Shown: positions 21,740 through 32,879 of the stretch, piece by piece
How the letters are laid out: every line of letters starts with the position of its first letter
How positions within the stretch are numbered: the first letter of the stretch is position 1
Source: Trichobilharzia szidati
Lineage: Eukaryota; Platyhelminthes; Trematoda; Strigeidida; Schistosomatidae
Assembly (NCBI GenBank): GCA_944472155.2
Contig: OX235271.1
Span: 88,983,256-89,047,255, forward strand
DNA: 64,000 nucleotides
Reading direction: 5' to 3'
Made by a program: the position numbers and the translations under genes
The notes under the pieces: generated by a model
Database searches by the model: none
Seen by the model: only the letters and a program-made list of their open reading frames with translations
What the model was told of the DNA's origin: nothing

Positions 21740-22730
21740 TTTAACTCTGCCTAATGACATTACTATAAGTGGTTATACTACAACCAACAGACTCTGAACC
21801 AATGATATCTTTGTTAAATGATTAGTGAACTGGTTAACGAATGGTAATTGAACAGTTGATATTCACAAACATTTACCACCGTGATTGAAAAATAATTCCC
21901 ACTATTTACTGCGCTGAAAACACCATTATCTACTGTTATTTTTATTACCATTTCTGATTAAGTCGATGAATTTTGACTTTATCGGCATTATTATTACAAT
22001 TATTATTATTATTATTTTGTTTACTAGTATACAGCAACTGGGGCATAATCAAGAAGGAAAGACTGTGAAAAGACACTTCTTCTGCATCCCCTCTCATTAC
22101 AAAAAGTGTTTATTATCTTCTCAATTGAATAAAATGAGAAAATTAGACAACACAGGGTGGTTGTTGTCATTGTTAGTTTTGTTGTTTACAGAGAGTTGTT
22201 TCTGTCTCATGCGAACAAATGACTCACTTCTTTTTATCCCCCCCACTCTCAATGTCTTCAATATTCTCTTTCTGGGATTTTTTATCAGTACACTTCACTG
22301 ATGACTGTTTATGTTGGTTTATGTTTATTTTGTGAAGAAATTCTCAACGGTAGCAGTAGTCGAATTCCTTTTCAGGTATAATCTAGTCTGTTTAATTGAG
22401 AGAATATATCTATTTTGTTTATTATTATAATCTTAATGTATGTATATATATGTATATGCATTCAATACCCATTTGGGACAGACTTGAGGAAGAGGATAGA
22501 ATCATATTGTTGAATCTAGTAAACAAACAAAAAATGGGTAAATAATTAGCAGAAAAACAGCAATCAAAAAGAAAATATCTATTCGTGAAAGCAAAAAGAA
22601 GCTTGGCTTAATCATATTTTCCCCTTGCCTGCATTACCTATTGTCGAATTATCAAACGTTTATAAATATTCAAGTGTTAGTTTAATCGACTTTATATCTT
22701 ATCACTCAAACTGACTTCATTTAGAGAACC
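21740..22730. other. AT-rich DNA, no gene seen
   Basis: The 111-codon open frame at 21966-22301 begins in an ATT-repeat (isoleucine run) and shows no domain. I see nothing else. Confidence 0.5.
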
Positions 22731-22734
22731 ATTG

Positions 22735-22870
22735 ATAACCAGGGGATACGAGATAGTTATTTCATCCTATTTCGGGACTCTGCATCAGTACACACCTATC
22801 ACCCAATTGGGGATCGATACCAGGGGCTATGAGTAGCAAGGCGAGAACTTTGACCATCCAGGTATTAGGG
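22735..22870 (-). mobile_element. HH-SINE fragment
   Basis: Minus strand remnants of the hammerhead region (GTACTGATGCAGAGTCCCGA, then GATGAAATAACT) and of the tRNA-like head. Strongly diverged. Confidence 0.55.
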
Positions 22871-23699
22871 ATGAATGTTCTGTGATGATGAAGACATTTA
22901 GTGTTAACGTAAAACAACATACCGCACAAAGCATCCTAAAGTGTGTAATGATTTTCTGTGGTTTCTACTCTTAACTTGTAACCCATAGTGTGTGAAGCGG
23001 GTTCATTTTTATGAAATTGACTCAGTATTCATCTGATGATTGCTACAGAAATACAGAATATCAAAATGTGTAAATGTGTAACAACAGAAGACAAGGGCCA
23101 GGCAACAGATCATTTATTAAGGAAATCAACGCATATTTATATATTTTCATGTACATTACTATGGATATTCAAGTAAACAAACACAGTCTTCCGATTGGTT
23201 GTTTCTCACGTAAAGTTAATCTTTCATCTATTTGTGACTGTTTCTTGAATGTCAAATCCTCTATATGTTAACTGCATCCGCCTACGCAAAGTCTGCTGTG
23301 GTCGGTTTTGAATCAATCTTTGTTCACATTTTCTCACGACAAATCTTGGGAACGTAAATATTGACGTAAATTACTGTCTACCAATTTGGCTAGTAGACAG
23401 CTCTCACCACAAATGTCATCTGTAACAAAGTAAAGATCTGATTGTTGATAATATAATTAAATGATTAGTGAAAGGTATAGGCCATTGTCTGCGGACTGAT
23501 GCATGAAGCGCGTATCTACCTAGTATCACAGTAAATACTTCACCATACTGCTGTGATAACTCTATGGCTAATTGTCGACAGATGATAAGGAGATTTCGAT
23601 TTATTTACTTATACTCACTAAACAACTGAATGAATTTGACTACCAAACAATAATATAACTTCCTTAAGATCTGTAGTCCTTGTCCACTTATCTGAAAAA
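22871..23699. other. AT-rich DNA, no gene seen
   Basis: Nothing recognised. A short open frame at 23074-23271 has no family resemblance. Confidence 0.45.
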
Positions 23700-23824
23700 T
23701 GATTGACAGTATAAAACATGCTGCGATGTCGTTCACATGCAAAGAATAATGGGTGAACTAAAATTTGGACGCATATATTCTAATATATTTGGATAACTTA
23801 GTAACATGCTTTATACTGTCAACC
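23700..23824. mobile_element. MITE copy with clear terminal inverted repeats
   Basis: Left end GATTGACAGTATAAAACATG (23701-23720) mirrors right end CATGCTTTATACTGTCAACC (23805-23824). About 125 bp, internal part CATGCAAAGAATAATG shared with other copies. Non-coding. The flanks show no clean duplication. Confidence 0.75.
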
Positions 23825-23879
23825 GTTTGGTTAATATCAAAGTAGATTTCACCATAAAACTGACCTTATTTACGCAAAT

Positions 23880-24240
23880 ATTGAAAACTAGGGTGCCTTA
23901 GACATCAGTTAGACATCTGTTTCGTCCTAGCTTGGAACTCTTCAACAGGACGCGCCAGTGATCACATTAAGGATTGTACACAAATACTCCACAGCCAAAC
24001 CATTTGCCCATTTAGCAACTGGGTGGTAGCAGTAGACAGAGAATTGACAGTGGCTAGAAATTATAGAACATTGGATTTTAATCTAGTGACTGAACGACCA
24101 ACAGGCCAAAATTCTAACAGTATCCAATGTGCGTACTACTGAAGTGTCTCAAACTGGGAAGAAACAGAGGATCAGTGGTGCATAGTTTTCAATGGTTCTC
24201 TAACTAATGTCAGTTGATGACAGAATATATACTGATTTTT
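23880..24240. repeat. HH-SINE scraps in both orientations
   Basis: 23900-23965 (TGTTTCGTCCTAGCTTGGAA, CTCTTCAACAGG) is hammerhead sequence of the minus orientation. 24150-24235 (TCTCAAACTGGGAAGAAACA, GTTCTCTAACTAATGTCAG) is plus orientation. Both too decayed to fold. Confidence 0.5.
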
Positions 24241-24609
24241 TATATTTCATTTGCACGGATAAATTAGCTTACTTGTTATTATGTCTTACCAACTTCTGCT
24301 TACAGAAACAGACTTGGTTTCCTCTATAATTTTTTTCTAAAATAAAGTAATTCAGAAGTGTTCTTTTTCGTCATTGAACTTTATGGTCATCATTTGATTG
24401 CGTGAAGAAGTTGGATCTTTCTGCCTTATAAGGTAACTAATCACACAAGATAAAACAACTGTACAGTATTCGCCAACTGTCATCGGCCTAATACGTAGTA
24501 TCAATGTTATTATCTGTGTAAAAATTAGATTATTTTCCTTATTTACTTAGTGTAAGATGACAGCTAGGCATGCAGTTGAATTACAATTTTTCTAACCTTT
24601 TATTTTTGG

Positions 24610-24835
24610 CATTCTTGTCCGCTCTTGGGTTCCGTGTCAAACATAGGGACTGAAGGCAAATGACATGTTGCAAGGTTATTCAAATACATTAGAATAAATG
24701 TACCCAAATATTAGTTCACTCGTAATCTTATGTCTTTCAAGTAAATTAGCAACACGCCGTTTACTTTCAGTTGAACATAGGACTTCAACAAGAAATCTCC
24801 ATTGTATTCTGTTCTCTGAAATTATTGTCACCTTG
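24610..24835 (-). mobile_element. RTE 3' end, minus strand, interrupted by a MITE
   Basis: The minus strand reads AGAGAACAGAATACAATGG, then TTGAAGTCCTATGTTC, the RTE terminus, and after the MITE GTCCCTATGTTTGACACGG, AACCCAAGAG. The duplicated AACATAGG around the MITE explains why the terminus appears twice. Confidence 0.7.
24649..24773. mobile_element. MITE inserted in an RTE 3' end, 9-bp duplication
   Basis: 125 bp between AACATAGGG (24640-24648) and AACATAGGA (24774-24782), a 9-bp target duplication with one mismatch. Ends ACTGAAGGCAAATGACATGT and CAACACGCCGTTTACTTTCA are inverted repeats with mismatches. The core (AATACATTAGAATAAATGT, TAGTTCACTCGTAATC) matches the other copies. Confidence 0.75.
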
Positions 24836-24849
24836 TTCAACGATTTCAC

Positions 24850-25090
24850 ACAAGTGTAGAACTTTTCAGCAGTAAGCACCCATGACCCCTCCGGGTATCG
24901 AACCAAGCACTTTCTAGTTACGAGGTGACCTCTCTGACCATTCATTCACCGGAATGGAGTTCAGTGGCTCGTAAATTTTAACTGTGCGATTTTTAGCGCC
25001 ACCTCCAGCTAGTGTCAGTGAGAAATATTTGTTCTTATACCTGACCTAGTAGACCCTGCTGGTCACAGCTTCTCACTAGGACTTCAGGCA
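24850..25090 (-). mobile_element. HH-SINE fragment (head and leader)
   Basis: Minus strand: leader (TCACTGACACTAGCTGGAGG), tRNA-like head with B box GGTTCGATACC and GGGTCATGGGTGCTTACTGC, the start of the hammerhead (CTGCTGAAAAG). Truncated after the core. Confidence 0.55.
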
Positions 25091-25169
25091 ACTTAATACT
25101 GTATTCAGTCACTAGTGAGCAATAGATTAACTTTCAGGTGTTGGTTTGCAGGCATTTAATTGATTTTAC

Positions 25170-25370
25170 TTCGTCAGTGGCACAACGGTTAGGACTCTCG
25201 CCGACCATGCACATGGTCTAGGGTTCGATCCCCTACCGACGCACACCTGACACTTGATATCAATGGTCGGCCTGCTGAATTTGGGCTATCGATATCACAT
25301 GCTGAAAATTCCATAGTTGTACCAAAAGTACTGTGTGGAATCAAGCTATAATAAAAAAAATCAAAATCAA
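25170..25370 (+). mobile_element. SINE-B copy
   Basis: Best plus-strand SINE-B. Head TCGTCAGTGGCACAACGG with the A box, CTCTCGCCGACCATGCACAT, B box GGTTCGATCCC (25222-25232), CCGACGCACACC, body GGTCGGCCTGCTGAATTTGG, ATCACATGCTGAAAATTCC, GTGTGGAATCAAGCTATAAT and an A run with TCAAAATC. A different 3' end from SINE-A, so a different LINE partner is likely. Confidence 0.8.
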
Positions 25371-25925
25371 TTTTCCGATACATGTAAGATAATTCACTCC
25401 ATGAAGGTGGGTAGTTTTGAGAAAAACTCAGCAATCACAATTCACTCTTCAACACACAATTACACAATACGGTGGGACACAGTTACAGTTCGAAAAGTAA
25501 TACAGGTAGATGGAGGGAGAAGTTGATTACTGAATCTTTACTCAACTAATCTACACTTAACACATGCAATAGGAATTACTCAACAGACCAATACCAGAGA
25601 TATGGAAAATATTTCTACCAATAAAATCAAAGGATAAGAAGTAATGAAATTATATAAATGAAGTTGAAAAGTTATGTGTGTGTGCTTTGATATGATTATG
25701 AGTAGCGATAAATTGTACTCGAGACGTCATCAATAAATAATACTGTATCACTGTGTGATTTTATCAAATAAACTTACTCTACCATAGTGCTCAAGTTTTA
25801 TTCTTATATCGAGTAAGCCTCTCCCGATAAATCCTTCTATCTTAAGACAATAATTTAACCTAAACTATTCCTTAAATTTAACCTTTGCTACTTGTTACGG
25901 ATTTACAGATTTGGAATTGATGAGT
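25371..25925. other. AT-rich DNA, no gene seen
   Basis: No recognisable gene or repeat. Confidence 0.45.
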
Positions 25926-25929
25926 TTCA

Positions 25930-26100
25930 TTGATTCCGAGGTAGATTTTCTTTTGACTTAACATCAATTAAAGGACCATTGGAAACCAAGGCTCACCAAA
26001 TAGTTGTTTCATCCCAGTATGGGAATTTCTCAACACCGTTTGACACTGATATCCCGAAGGATCACATTTCAGTTTACTAGGTGAGTAGATTACAATCCAG
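25930..26100 (-). mobile_element. HH-SINE fragment
   Basis: Contains the tail (AACATCAATTAAAGGACCAT on plus), a decayed hammerhead (GTTGTTTCATCCCAGTATGG) and part of the tRNA-like head, all in minus orientation. Confidence 0.5.
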
Positions 26101-26915
26101 CCATTTATCAGCTAAACTTAGCTCTATGATTACTGCGAGGACAGATCCTGCAGCAAATATTAAGGCCATCATCTTTTAATCTGACTGTCATCTCTATAGA
26201 TTACAGAAACAACAGATTGTACAGTCATATCCTATAAATATAAATGTCTTTTTGAATGATTCACATCAGAGAAGAACTTTGGTTTACTAAAACAAGATAT
26301 GGGTATATCAAAGATGGTTTTTTTGAAAATAGCCACTAATTCTCACACGAGAATATAACAAAAGCGTTACCAAGTTTAAAAAAAAAACATGTTGCACTTT
26401 ACTGAATTTCTACTCTAAAGAAAAGTAATAACTCCTCACTTGGTCTGGATACTCTCTCTCTCTCACTCTTTCCTTCTCTCTTTGGAAAAAACATGCTAAC
26501 TTCTTTTCACTTTCTTCCTTTATCGATTAGTCATGTCCTCGTTATTAAGTCTTGATGTTTGCATGACTCACCTTTTATTGTGTGCTTTTTTCTTTCTTTT
26601 TTGTTTTCAAATCTTGTCACATCATGTCGTCGTCCACAATGACCTTGTGTATGTTTACAAGTGACACAGGTGTATATTTTTTTCTACTTGGTCTGCATAC
26701 AATTTTGTATATCAAGGTGAATTTTATGCCGAAAGGCATAACCTATTCACAATCACTCACTAGGTATATGCTTACTAATTTTTAACTAAACACTTAACAA
26801 TGACATACTAAAATGTAGCAATCTTTCTGAATCAATAAACAAGGGAGCTCATAGAGCAGAGTTTAGTGTAAAAACAACACAACTAGAACGGCTAAATACT
26901 TTCTAGCATGTTAAT
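26101..26915. other. AT-rich DNA, no gene seen
   Basis: Nothing recognised. Pyrimidine-rich stretches at 26450-26500. Confidence 0.45.
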
Positions 26916-26919
26916 GAAA

Positions 26920-27035
26920 GGGACTGACTTGTATGAGACATGTTGCTAGGCTATAGAAATACATTAGGTGTCTAAATTCTAGTTCATACACATAGTCCAA
27001 TGTTTTCGTATGCCTAAGCAACATGCCTTAAGCAG
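26920..27035. mobile_element. MITE copy, diverged ends
   Basis: GAGACATGTTGCTAGGCTAT at the left and CCTAAGCAACATGCCTTAAG at the right are inverted. The internal AATACATTAGG and AATTCTAGTTCATACACATA match other copies. Confidence 0.6.
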
Positions 27036-27209
27036 CTAACCACATTTTTAGGGAACTTTATTCAAAATCCAACCCAATTCTAATTTTATCTATTCGAACA
27101 GTTAAGAAATATGTTGAACAGCGTTAGATAAAGTAAATTCAAAGTTTGGTAACATCTCGATGGTGTATGCATACAGCTATTTTTTCATACCGTATACACT
27201 GTAGTAGAC

Positions 27210-27830
27210 AGATATCATTAGATAGTTGGAGGCGATCGGCTACAGGAAGCCTTGAACCTAGGTTTCGTGCTAGTTGGCACTCACCGGTCAGCAAGGCATA
27301 TCTGCAACCTTGAAGGAACTTATGTCCCTTCTGAGATTCGAACCCGCATCACCCAGTGAGAACTGCAGTTAGAGACGTTACCACTGAGCTATTCGGGCTC
27401 GCGATTGACTTCCTGTAGGACTGTAGTGGATACTTTGATTGGACACTAGTAACTAGTGTGACGTGTCTATTCCTTTCTTTGGTGCAGACTGAATTCTATC
27501 AGTCAGGTTTGCAATGTGGCCACCATTCTAGGTAGCTCGCCATCATGGTGCACACTGATTGATCTCAGAAGGGACATGAGTTCCTTCAAGGCTGCAGATA
27601 TACCTTGCTGACCGGTGAGTGCCAACTAGCACAAAACCTAGGTCCAAGGCTTCCGCTGGCCGATTGCCTCCAACTATCTAATATCATCAAATCAATGTGC
27701 ACCGTGATGACGAGCTACCTAGTGCATGGTGGCCACATTGCAAAACATGACTGATAGAATTCAGTCTGCACCAAAGAAAGGACTAGACACGTCACACTAG
27801 TTACTAGTGTCCAATCAAAATACACATATC
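27210..27830. mobile_element. Inverted pair of SINE-C copies
   Basis: Two copies facing each other. The left copy (27210-27560) has the tRNA-like head on the minus strand (B box GGTTCGAATC near 27345; A box TAGCTCAGTGG near 27385). The right part (27565-27830) is the inverted complement of the same blocks: GAGTTCCTTCAAGGCTGCAG against CTGCAACCTTGAAGGAACTT, and TGATAGAATTCAGTCTGCAC against GTGCAGACTGAATTCTATCA. Both ends carry the palindrome ACACTAGTAACTAGTGT. The right copy lacks the tRNA head. Confidence 0.75.
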
Positions 27831-28079
27831 ATTCTTCAGTCATTTTCAAATATTCAAATTACAGTGACAATATGCATACACTAAGTAAGGAACATTTTTT
27901 AATCGATTTGTGAAAGTGTCATTTAATGAAGCTAGAGTGTTACTTATCTAATCATCTTTGAACCAATGGGTCATAGGTCCAAACAATAAATTTCCTGACA
28001 AGATTAAGGGTAACTAGACAGCATAGCTGATCAGTTCGTCAGTCACATAACTAAAGTCAAAGTGCACCTTGGTATTGAG

Positions 28080-28410
28080 TCACTTGGGTTTTTGACCACA
28101 ATGCAAACTTGAATGATGGAATCCAATCAACACTAACACTGCTAAGGACTACACACGCATACACTATTGATTACACCCTCGTGACTAGTAAATGTATGCA
28201 CTACAGCCCTACAGATGGTCAGTCAGCAGCCAGAAGAGCTCAATGGTATCATCTCTGACTCTGGCACTGGGTGACACGAGTTCAAATCTCTGAGTTGGCA
28301 TTATTTCCCCTGAAGGTTGCAGACACCTCTTGCTAATAAAGGCCAACAGGAACGAAACCTACATTCGAGGTTTCCTACCAATCACCTCCAGCCACCTAAC
28401 ATCAGAAACG
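28080..28410 (+). mobile_element. SINE-C copy
   Basis: Plus orientation: AGAGCTCAATGGTATCATCT (A box-like), CTCTGACTCTGGCACTGGGT, B box-like AGTTCAAATCTC, GAAGGTTGCAGACACCTCTT, AACGAAACCTACATTCGAGG, CACCTCCAGCCACCTAACAT. The upstream block ACCACAATGCAAACTTGAAT corresponds to the block at 27.5 kb. Confidence 0.65.
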
Positions 28411-29950
28411 TCAGGGTAGACCTTCGCATCATTTAGAAAACTACTGCTAACTAAACAACAGTGAACACGTATTTCGTTTCGCTTTGAAACTCTTTGATAG
28501 TAATCATATACCCCTCCCCCAAGAGAAGAAGGTAAATGCCACCAAATCTCAAATTCACCATTTTGTTAGTGAATAAGAATACAATGACCCACATTTATTA
28601 ACATCTGAATATGAGGCTACTGATCATTAATGGCTTGTGTAAGAGTAGGAACTGAGCACTATAGAAGAGTGTGATGATTTACTGGAAAAGCATATTTGAT
28701 ATAACACCCAATAATTAAGTATTATTAGCTGGAATACACTTCCTGTATAATTTATTGCTTATAATCCTACGTATTCACTTATTAATATTGTATCAGTGTG
28801 CGGTACATCATCGATGACTGGATTTGAAATGATTGCATTTAGTTTCAATTACAAGTCCTGACCAGTGGGCTTTAACAAGTCAGGTGTGACAATAAGCAAT
28901 CAAAAGTCACACTGTATGTTGATGACACTATATCATCAAGTGACAGAAGTTTGGATCTGTCAGTTATTGGATTTCGATCTATTGAGTGAATGATGGCAAT
29001 GTGCTCATCTTTCAAAATGATTATTATGGTTGTGATCACTCAGAAGGGCTGTATATCCATGCTTCTGAATGGTCGGAGACCGCAATGAGTCGTCTATTCA
29101 TCACTCCGCGGTTGTCAACGGCTTTCTGACTGATGTCAGTAAGCCAGACAACCCAACTTTAATCACATCTCCGAATACCCAAAATTCTAGAGTCAAAAGT
29201 CACTTTTCTCAGACAGTTAGCCTGAGTAAAACATAAAATCCCCTGATGACCATCTTCCCTTAATTGATACCCCAAGCGTTGTTTTTCGGATAATCCAGTG
29301 ATCACCTGGAATAGTTCGTGATTTTTTCACCAAATATTTTTGACCTTAGAAAAGTTACCCTAATAAGATAAAAGTTGTGTCACAAACAGACACTTATGAA
29401 GAGAAGAAAACAACATACTTTATCCACTTCTGGTACAATTGTTTTTGTTATTTAATAAACCATACTCAAAAGAAAGTAAATCGATTTTCACTAAAGAGTG
29501 ACTGTATGTATGTGTGTGTGTGCTATCTGTTATTATGCAATACTTTGCTACGGACCTTACTGACGTTGCATAGATGAAATAAATAAACCATTGGTTTTCG
29601 AAAGATTTATCATATGATAAGGGGATGCGAAGAAATCATCTACTCCTCCTACCTCTCTCTGTGTGTTTTTTATCCATTATCTCTACCTTCTTTCGATTTT
29701 GTCTTCTCAATGGACTCTGATATCAACAGTTGGGTTTTAAATTTAGACTGATATGATTCATATTAGTTTGTAAACTCACGGGATACTCTAATTTAATGCT
29801 AAAACAAACATGACTCATAAAAATCATTTCGAATACGTGTAATTTGTGTATTTCTGTCAACACCTACTATTATTTACCAGCTAAAGTAACTATCTTTACT
29901 TAACAGATCGATAGACATGAATTTAATACAAATTTTTAGTGATTCTGTTG
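28411..29950. other. AT-rich DNA with faint SINE scraps
   Basis: 28840-28900 and 29030-29135 carry weak HH-SINE similarity (GTCCTGACCAGTGGGCTTTA; GGCTTTCTGACTGATGTCAG). The rest shows no gene. Confidence 0.4.
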
Positions 29951-29954
29951 CAAA

Positions 29955-30700
29955 AATGTCAACTCTTTTAATCAAATTGTGCTCTCACTAGATGTGATCT
30001 CATTGTTTACGGATATCGAATTAACTGAAATGATATGCTACATTTGAGAACATATCGATTCATAGGGATTAGAAAATTGGAATATCGACCTGTTATTTGA
30101 AAGGACTTCAGTTAGGATGTCCCTTGAATGTTCAGTTATCTATCAGTAATGATATATAATGACAAAAGGATGGTATAGCTATGGGATCACCACTAGGTCC
30201 GATGCCTGCAGATTTCTTCACGTCAAAACTTAAAAACACACCCTTAAAGGAAATGATCAAGAACTTAGGATTCTACAACAGATGTTCAAGTCAAAAAGTT
30301 GACTATGGGACGTTGAAGAGATCCATCGGCAGACAATTTATGAACTTCTACGGTGGGGTGCTTTTATATAAAAAAACGGAACCTAGTGCATTTAGTGAGT
30401 TACAGAATCTGCAACATTTGCAGCCCTGACACCATAGAAGAGGAGCTAAGCACTCTAAAAAAGGTTTATTCTGGAAATGGCTACCCTGAAGGTTTCATCA
30501 CAAAAATCCATGAAGCCTACACCACCAGAACCAAACAGACGCACACACACTTTCTGTTTGCAGAACCTTTTCTATCTAGATCAACAATTCAATGGAGACT
30601 GATCAGCAGAAAAACTAAGAAACTGTTTGCCTCCTTTATTGAGAAAAGCCTTTCTATCAAGTACTGTTTCTCAGGATCCCTAGTTGAAATCAGTTAGAGA
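29955..30700 (+). mobile_element. PLE fragment: RT palm and thumb pieces
   Basis: 29970-30020 reads LSLDVISLFTDIELTEM, an RT motif A block (compare VSFDVISLFTQV at 42.4 and 49.5 kb). 30180-30230 reads MGSPLGPMPADFF, the RT motif B. After an apparent internal deletion that removes the YVDD box, 30420-30560 reads CSPDTIEEELSTLKKVYSGN and GYPEGFITKI, the thumb/linker. Stops and shifts throughout. Confidence 0.8.
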
Positions 30701-30850
30701 ATCATTTGGAAATTAAGGAGTACTGCACAGTTATTTCGTCCTAGTTTAAGACTCTTCAGTAGTACGCGCGCATCCACTGTGGTTCAAACCAAGGACCTTC
30801 CGGTTACAAGGCGAGCTTGTAAACCATTTAGCCACTGGGACCCGATACAA
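30680..30850 (-). mobile_element. HH-SINE fragment with hammerhead, cleavage base changed
   Basis: Minus strand: tRNA-like head (GGGTCCCAGTGGCTAAATGG, GGTTTGAACCAC), then the hammerhead with the intact core CTGAAGA (30759-30753), GTC with GGAC stem II, and GAAA (30737-30734). The base before the scissile position is G (CTGTG-CAGTAC), which hammerheads do not tolerate. Confidence 0.75.
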
Positions 30851-30884
30851 GCTATATATATTTAGCTTGTATCTTGTTAAGAAT

Positions 30885-31095
30885 TTCATATTATAAGGCT
30901 TCAAGCTTTAACCTTTGAAGTTTCAATAGCCCAGTGTTGTTTTAACGGATTGGGGTTGCTAGCCTCATACTCAACCTTTCCTCTCCTCTGAACTTACTAC
31001 TGGCTAGCAAACTAGACGAGATTAAGGAGTGTGTCTGTCAGGAAACGAACCTGAGTGGCTAAGGAGCATTGTGCCATTAAACCACCACGGTCTTA
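30885..31095 (-). mobile_element. SINE-A copy, old
   Basis: Minus strand: head near 31090 (GTGGTTTAATGGCACAATGC), B box region GGTTCGTTTCC, CAGTAGTAAGTTCAGAGGAG, GAGTATGAGGCTAGCAACCC, GAAACTTCAAAGGTTAAAGC and AAGCCTTATAA. The RTE-like terminus is mostly lost. Confidence 0.65.
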
Positions 31096-31099
31096 TATT

Positions 31100-31980
31100 T
31101 CGAATTTATTAACTACCTTTCAGTTTTAACTTCTAGCATCAAAATATGAGTCATACTACGTTACTTAACATTCAACATCAAATGTGAATTTATTATATCT
31201 GTTGTGTATTCAGTAATTGATTAAATTAAATTAATTTAAGTAATGAACATCTTTTGTTAGTTACTTCAATGATAAAATCTAAATTAGTTAATTAAAACAC
31301 GAATGTAATCAATAGATTGATGAACAGGATAAAGGCGTTTGCTGTTTAATAAGTGACAGTTTGTGCTGGATAAACAAGATTAAATTTTAAGCTTATATGG
31401 ATAACAAACTGTAGTGGATAACACTTGAACATTGAAAGACGCTGTTTGTATTAATCATATTATATGAAATAATGACCAAATTTGACGCGTGCGTGTTGAC
31501 TGTCTGTACAGACAATAACATTTTCAAGTAAACACAGTGTCTCGACTATCATATTTTTGGCATGATTACTAATCAACTCTAAGTGGCATACAAACAATGG
31601 ACAACTTATGTTAGACTGCCAAGCTTTGCCAACTATAACCATTAAATTAGTTGTGTTTTAATGATTAGTCCTGTTTAATTTTGAGTTTGTGTTTCAGTAT
31701 TGTTATATCACGGGTAATTAGATGCTAAGTCAACATTTGAATCATAATGTGTACATCTATTATCCTGAAGACCTTGATTTCAATCCCTAGTGGTATCGTG
31801 AGTATAAATTGCTGACGAGATTCGAACTAAGATGAAATGAATATCTAATGCTTCCTGGTTTTCTCTGTTTCTCTGAGTGATATTCATTCATGACAAGGTT
31901 GACCTAATTCCTCCAATAGCTGCTTAACTACTTTAGTTAAACGAGCTTCATTACACTTATATTTATCTAATAAGGTGATT
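31100..31980. other. AT-rich DNA, no gene seen
   Basis: No gene recognised. 31760-31860 has faint tRNA-SINE-like words (GATTCGAACTAAG) that I could not assign. Confidence 0.4.
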
Positions 31981-31984
31981 ATCA

Positions 31985-32065
31985 AAACTGAAAGGATTCG
32001 AACCCATGACTTTTACATTATGAATCTGGCCTCTACCGACTGATGCAAGAGCTTCTATGAGCTCT
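31985..32065 (-). pseudogene. tRNA-Met-like sequence (pseudogene or SINE head)
   Basis: Minus strand: GCATCAGTCGGTAGAGGCCA (D arm and A box-like), GATTCATAATGTAAAAGTC with CAT in the anticodon position, and TGGGTTCGAATCC (T arm and perfect B box). The acceptor arm does not pair well, so it is not a working gene. No SINE body recognised next to it. Confidence 0.45.
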
Positions 32066-32369
32066 GTGTCTTATCATATGTAGAGGATTTGATGGGCAGA
32101 TAGAAAAACCCTAGTTTGAATTTGACTGTTGATCAAATAATATATCATCATTTCGACTACTTTTTCACAAGTCAGTCAGTCTATATTCAAAAATAGTCGG
32201 TGACTAACGTCCATTTACCCTGCGTAATGATATTAGAAACACGACTCCAGCATTTTCTTCCTATACTTGTTTTTGTTTTTTGTAGCAATACCTTTCTCAG
32301 TTAACTGTGGTTATCGTTTACTGACGCCATCCCAATCTTCATTTCAAACACCACATTATTGTCCACTGG

Positions 32370-32660
32370 ACCACCAAACCACGAGAGCCACTCCTTGTGA
32401 AACAGATATCAGCTGTTGTCTGTTAAAACGCTTCAGTGTTTGGAAAGATGGATGTTGGGTTCGAGTCCCAGTAAGAACACCGTCAATCACTGATGGTGCA
32501 GGTACATCCAGCCAATGGGTCCCAAATAGGATGAAACACATGTCCGGAATTCCACTGTTAGCAACATCATTTTAACCTCCAGTCATTGTCGAAGCATCCT
32601 TACTGGGAGAGGATATATCTATAAGGACCATGCATTTCAGTTCAATGAGATCAGTTAACG
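32370..32660 (+). mobile_element. Smα-like SINE copy
   Basis: GGGTTCGAGTCCCAGTAAGA (B box), ACACCGTCAATCACTGATGG, GCAGGTACATCCAG then a decayed hammerhead (GGGTCCCAAATAGGATGAAA, stem II still GTCC/GGAT) and GGAATTCCACTGTTAGC. The tail ends GGACCATGCATTTCAGTTCA. The CTGANGA box is lost (CCAATGG). Confidence 0.75.
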
Positions 32661-32879
32661 GGAAATTAAGAATAATTTTAGCAAATATTGATGAAACTAT
32701 TCATTAAAACTCTTTACGTATATATATTACCTGATACGATTGCCCTTCAAACAGCTAATCGAGTCACAGCAAAGTTAATAGCTTAAAATCAATGTACCGT
32801 TCATTACTGAATAACTCCGAGATGATAACATGAAATGAAGTGGAGAAGTTGTAACAGATGTTTGATTGACTGAATTTCA

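Noticed and set aside
21966..22301. 111-codon hydrophobic frame as a membrane protein gene
   Set aside because: It starts with a run of ATT codons from a simple repeat, and there is no domain or signal context.
27210..27830. Terminal inverted repeat DNA transposon
   Set aside because: The blocks contain tRNA-like promoter boxes on the minus strand and match single SINE-C copies elsewhere, so an inverted SINE pair explains them better.
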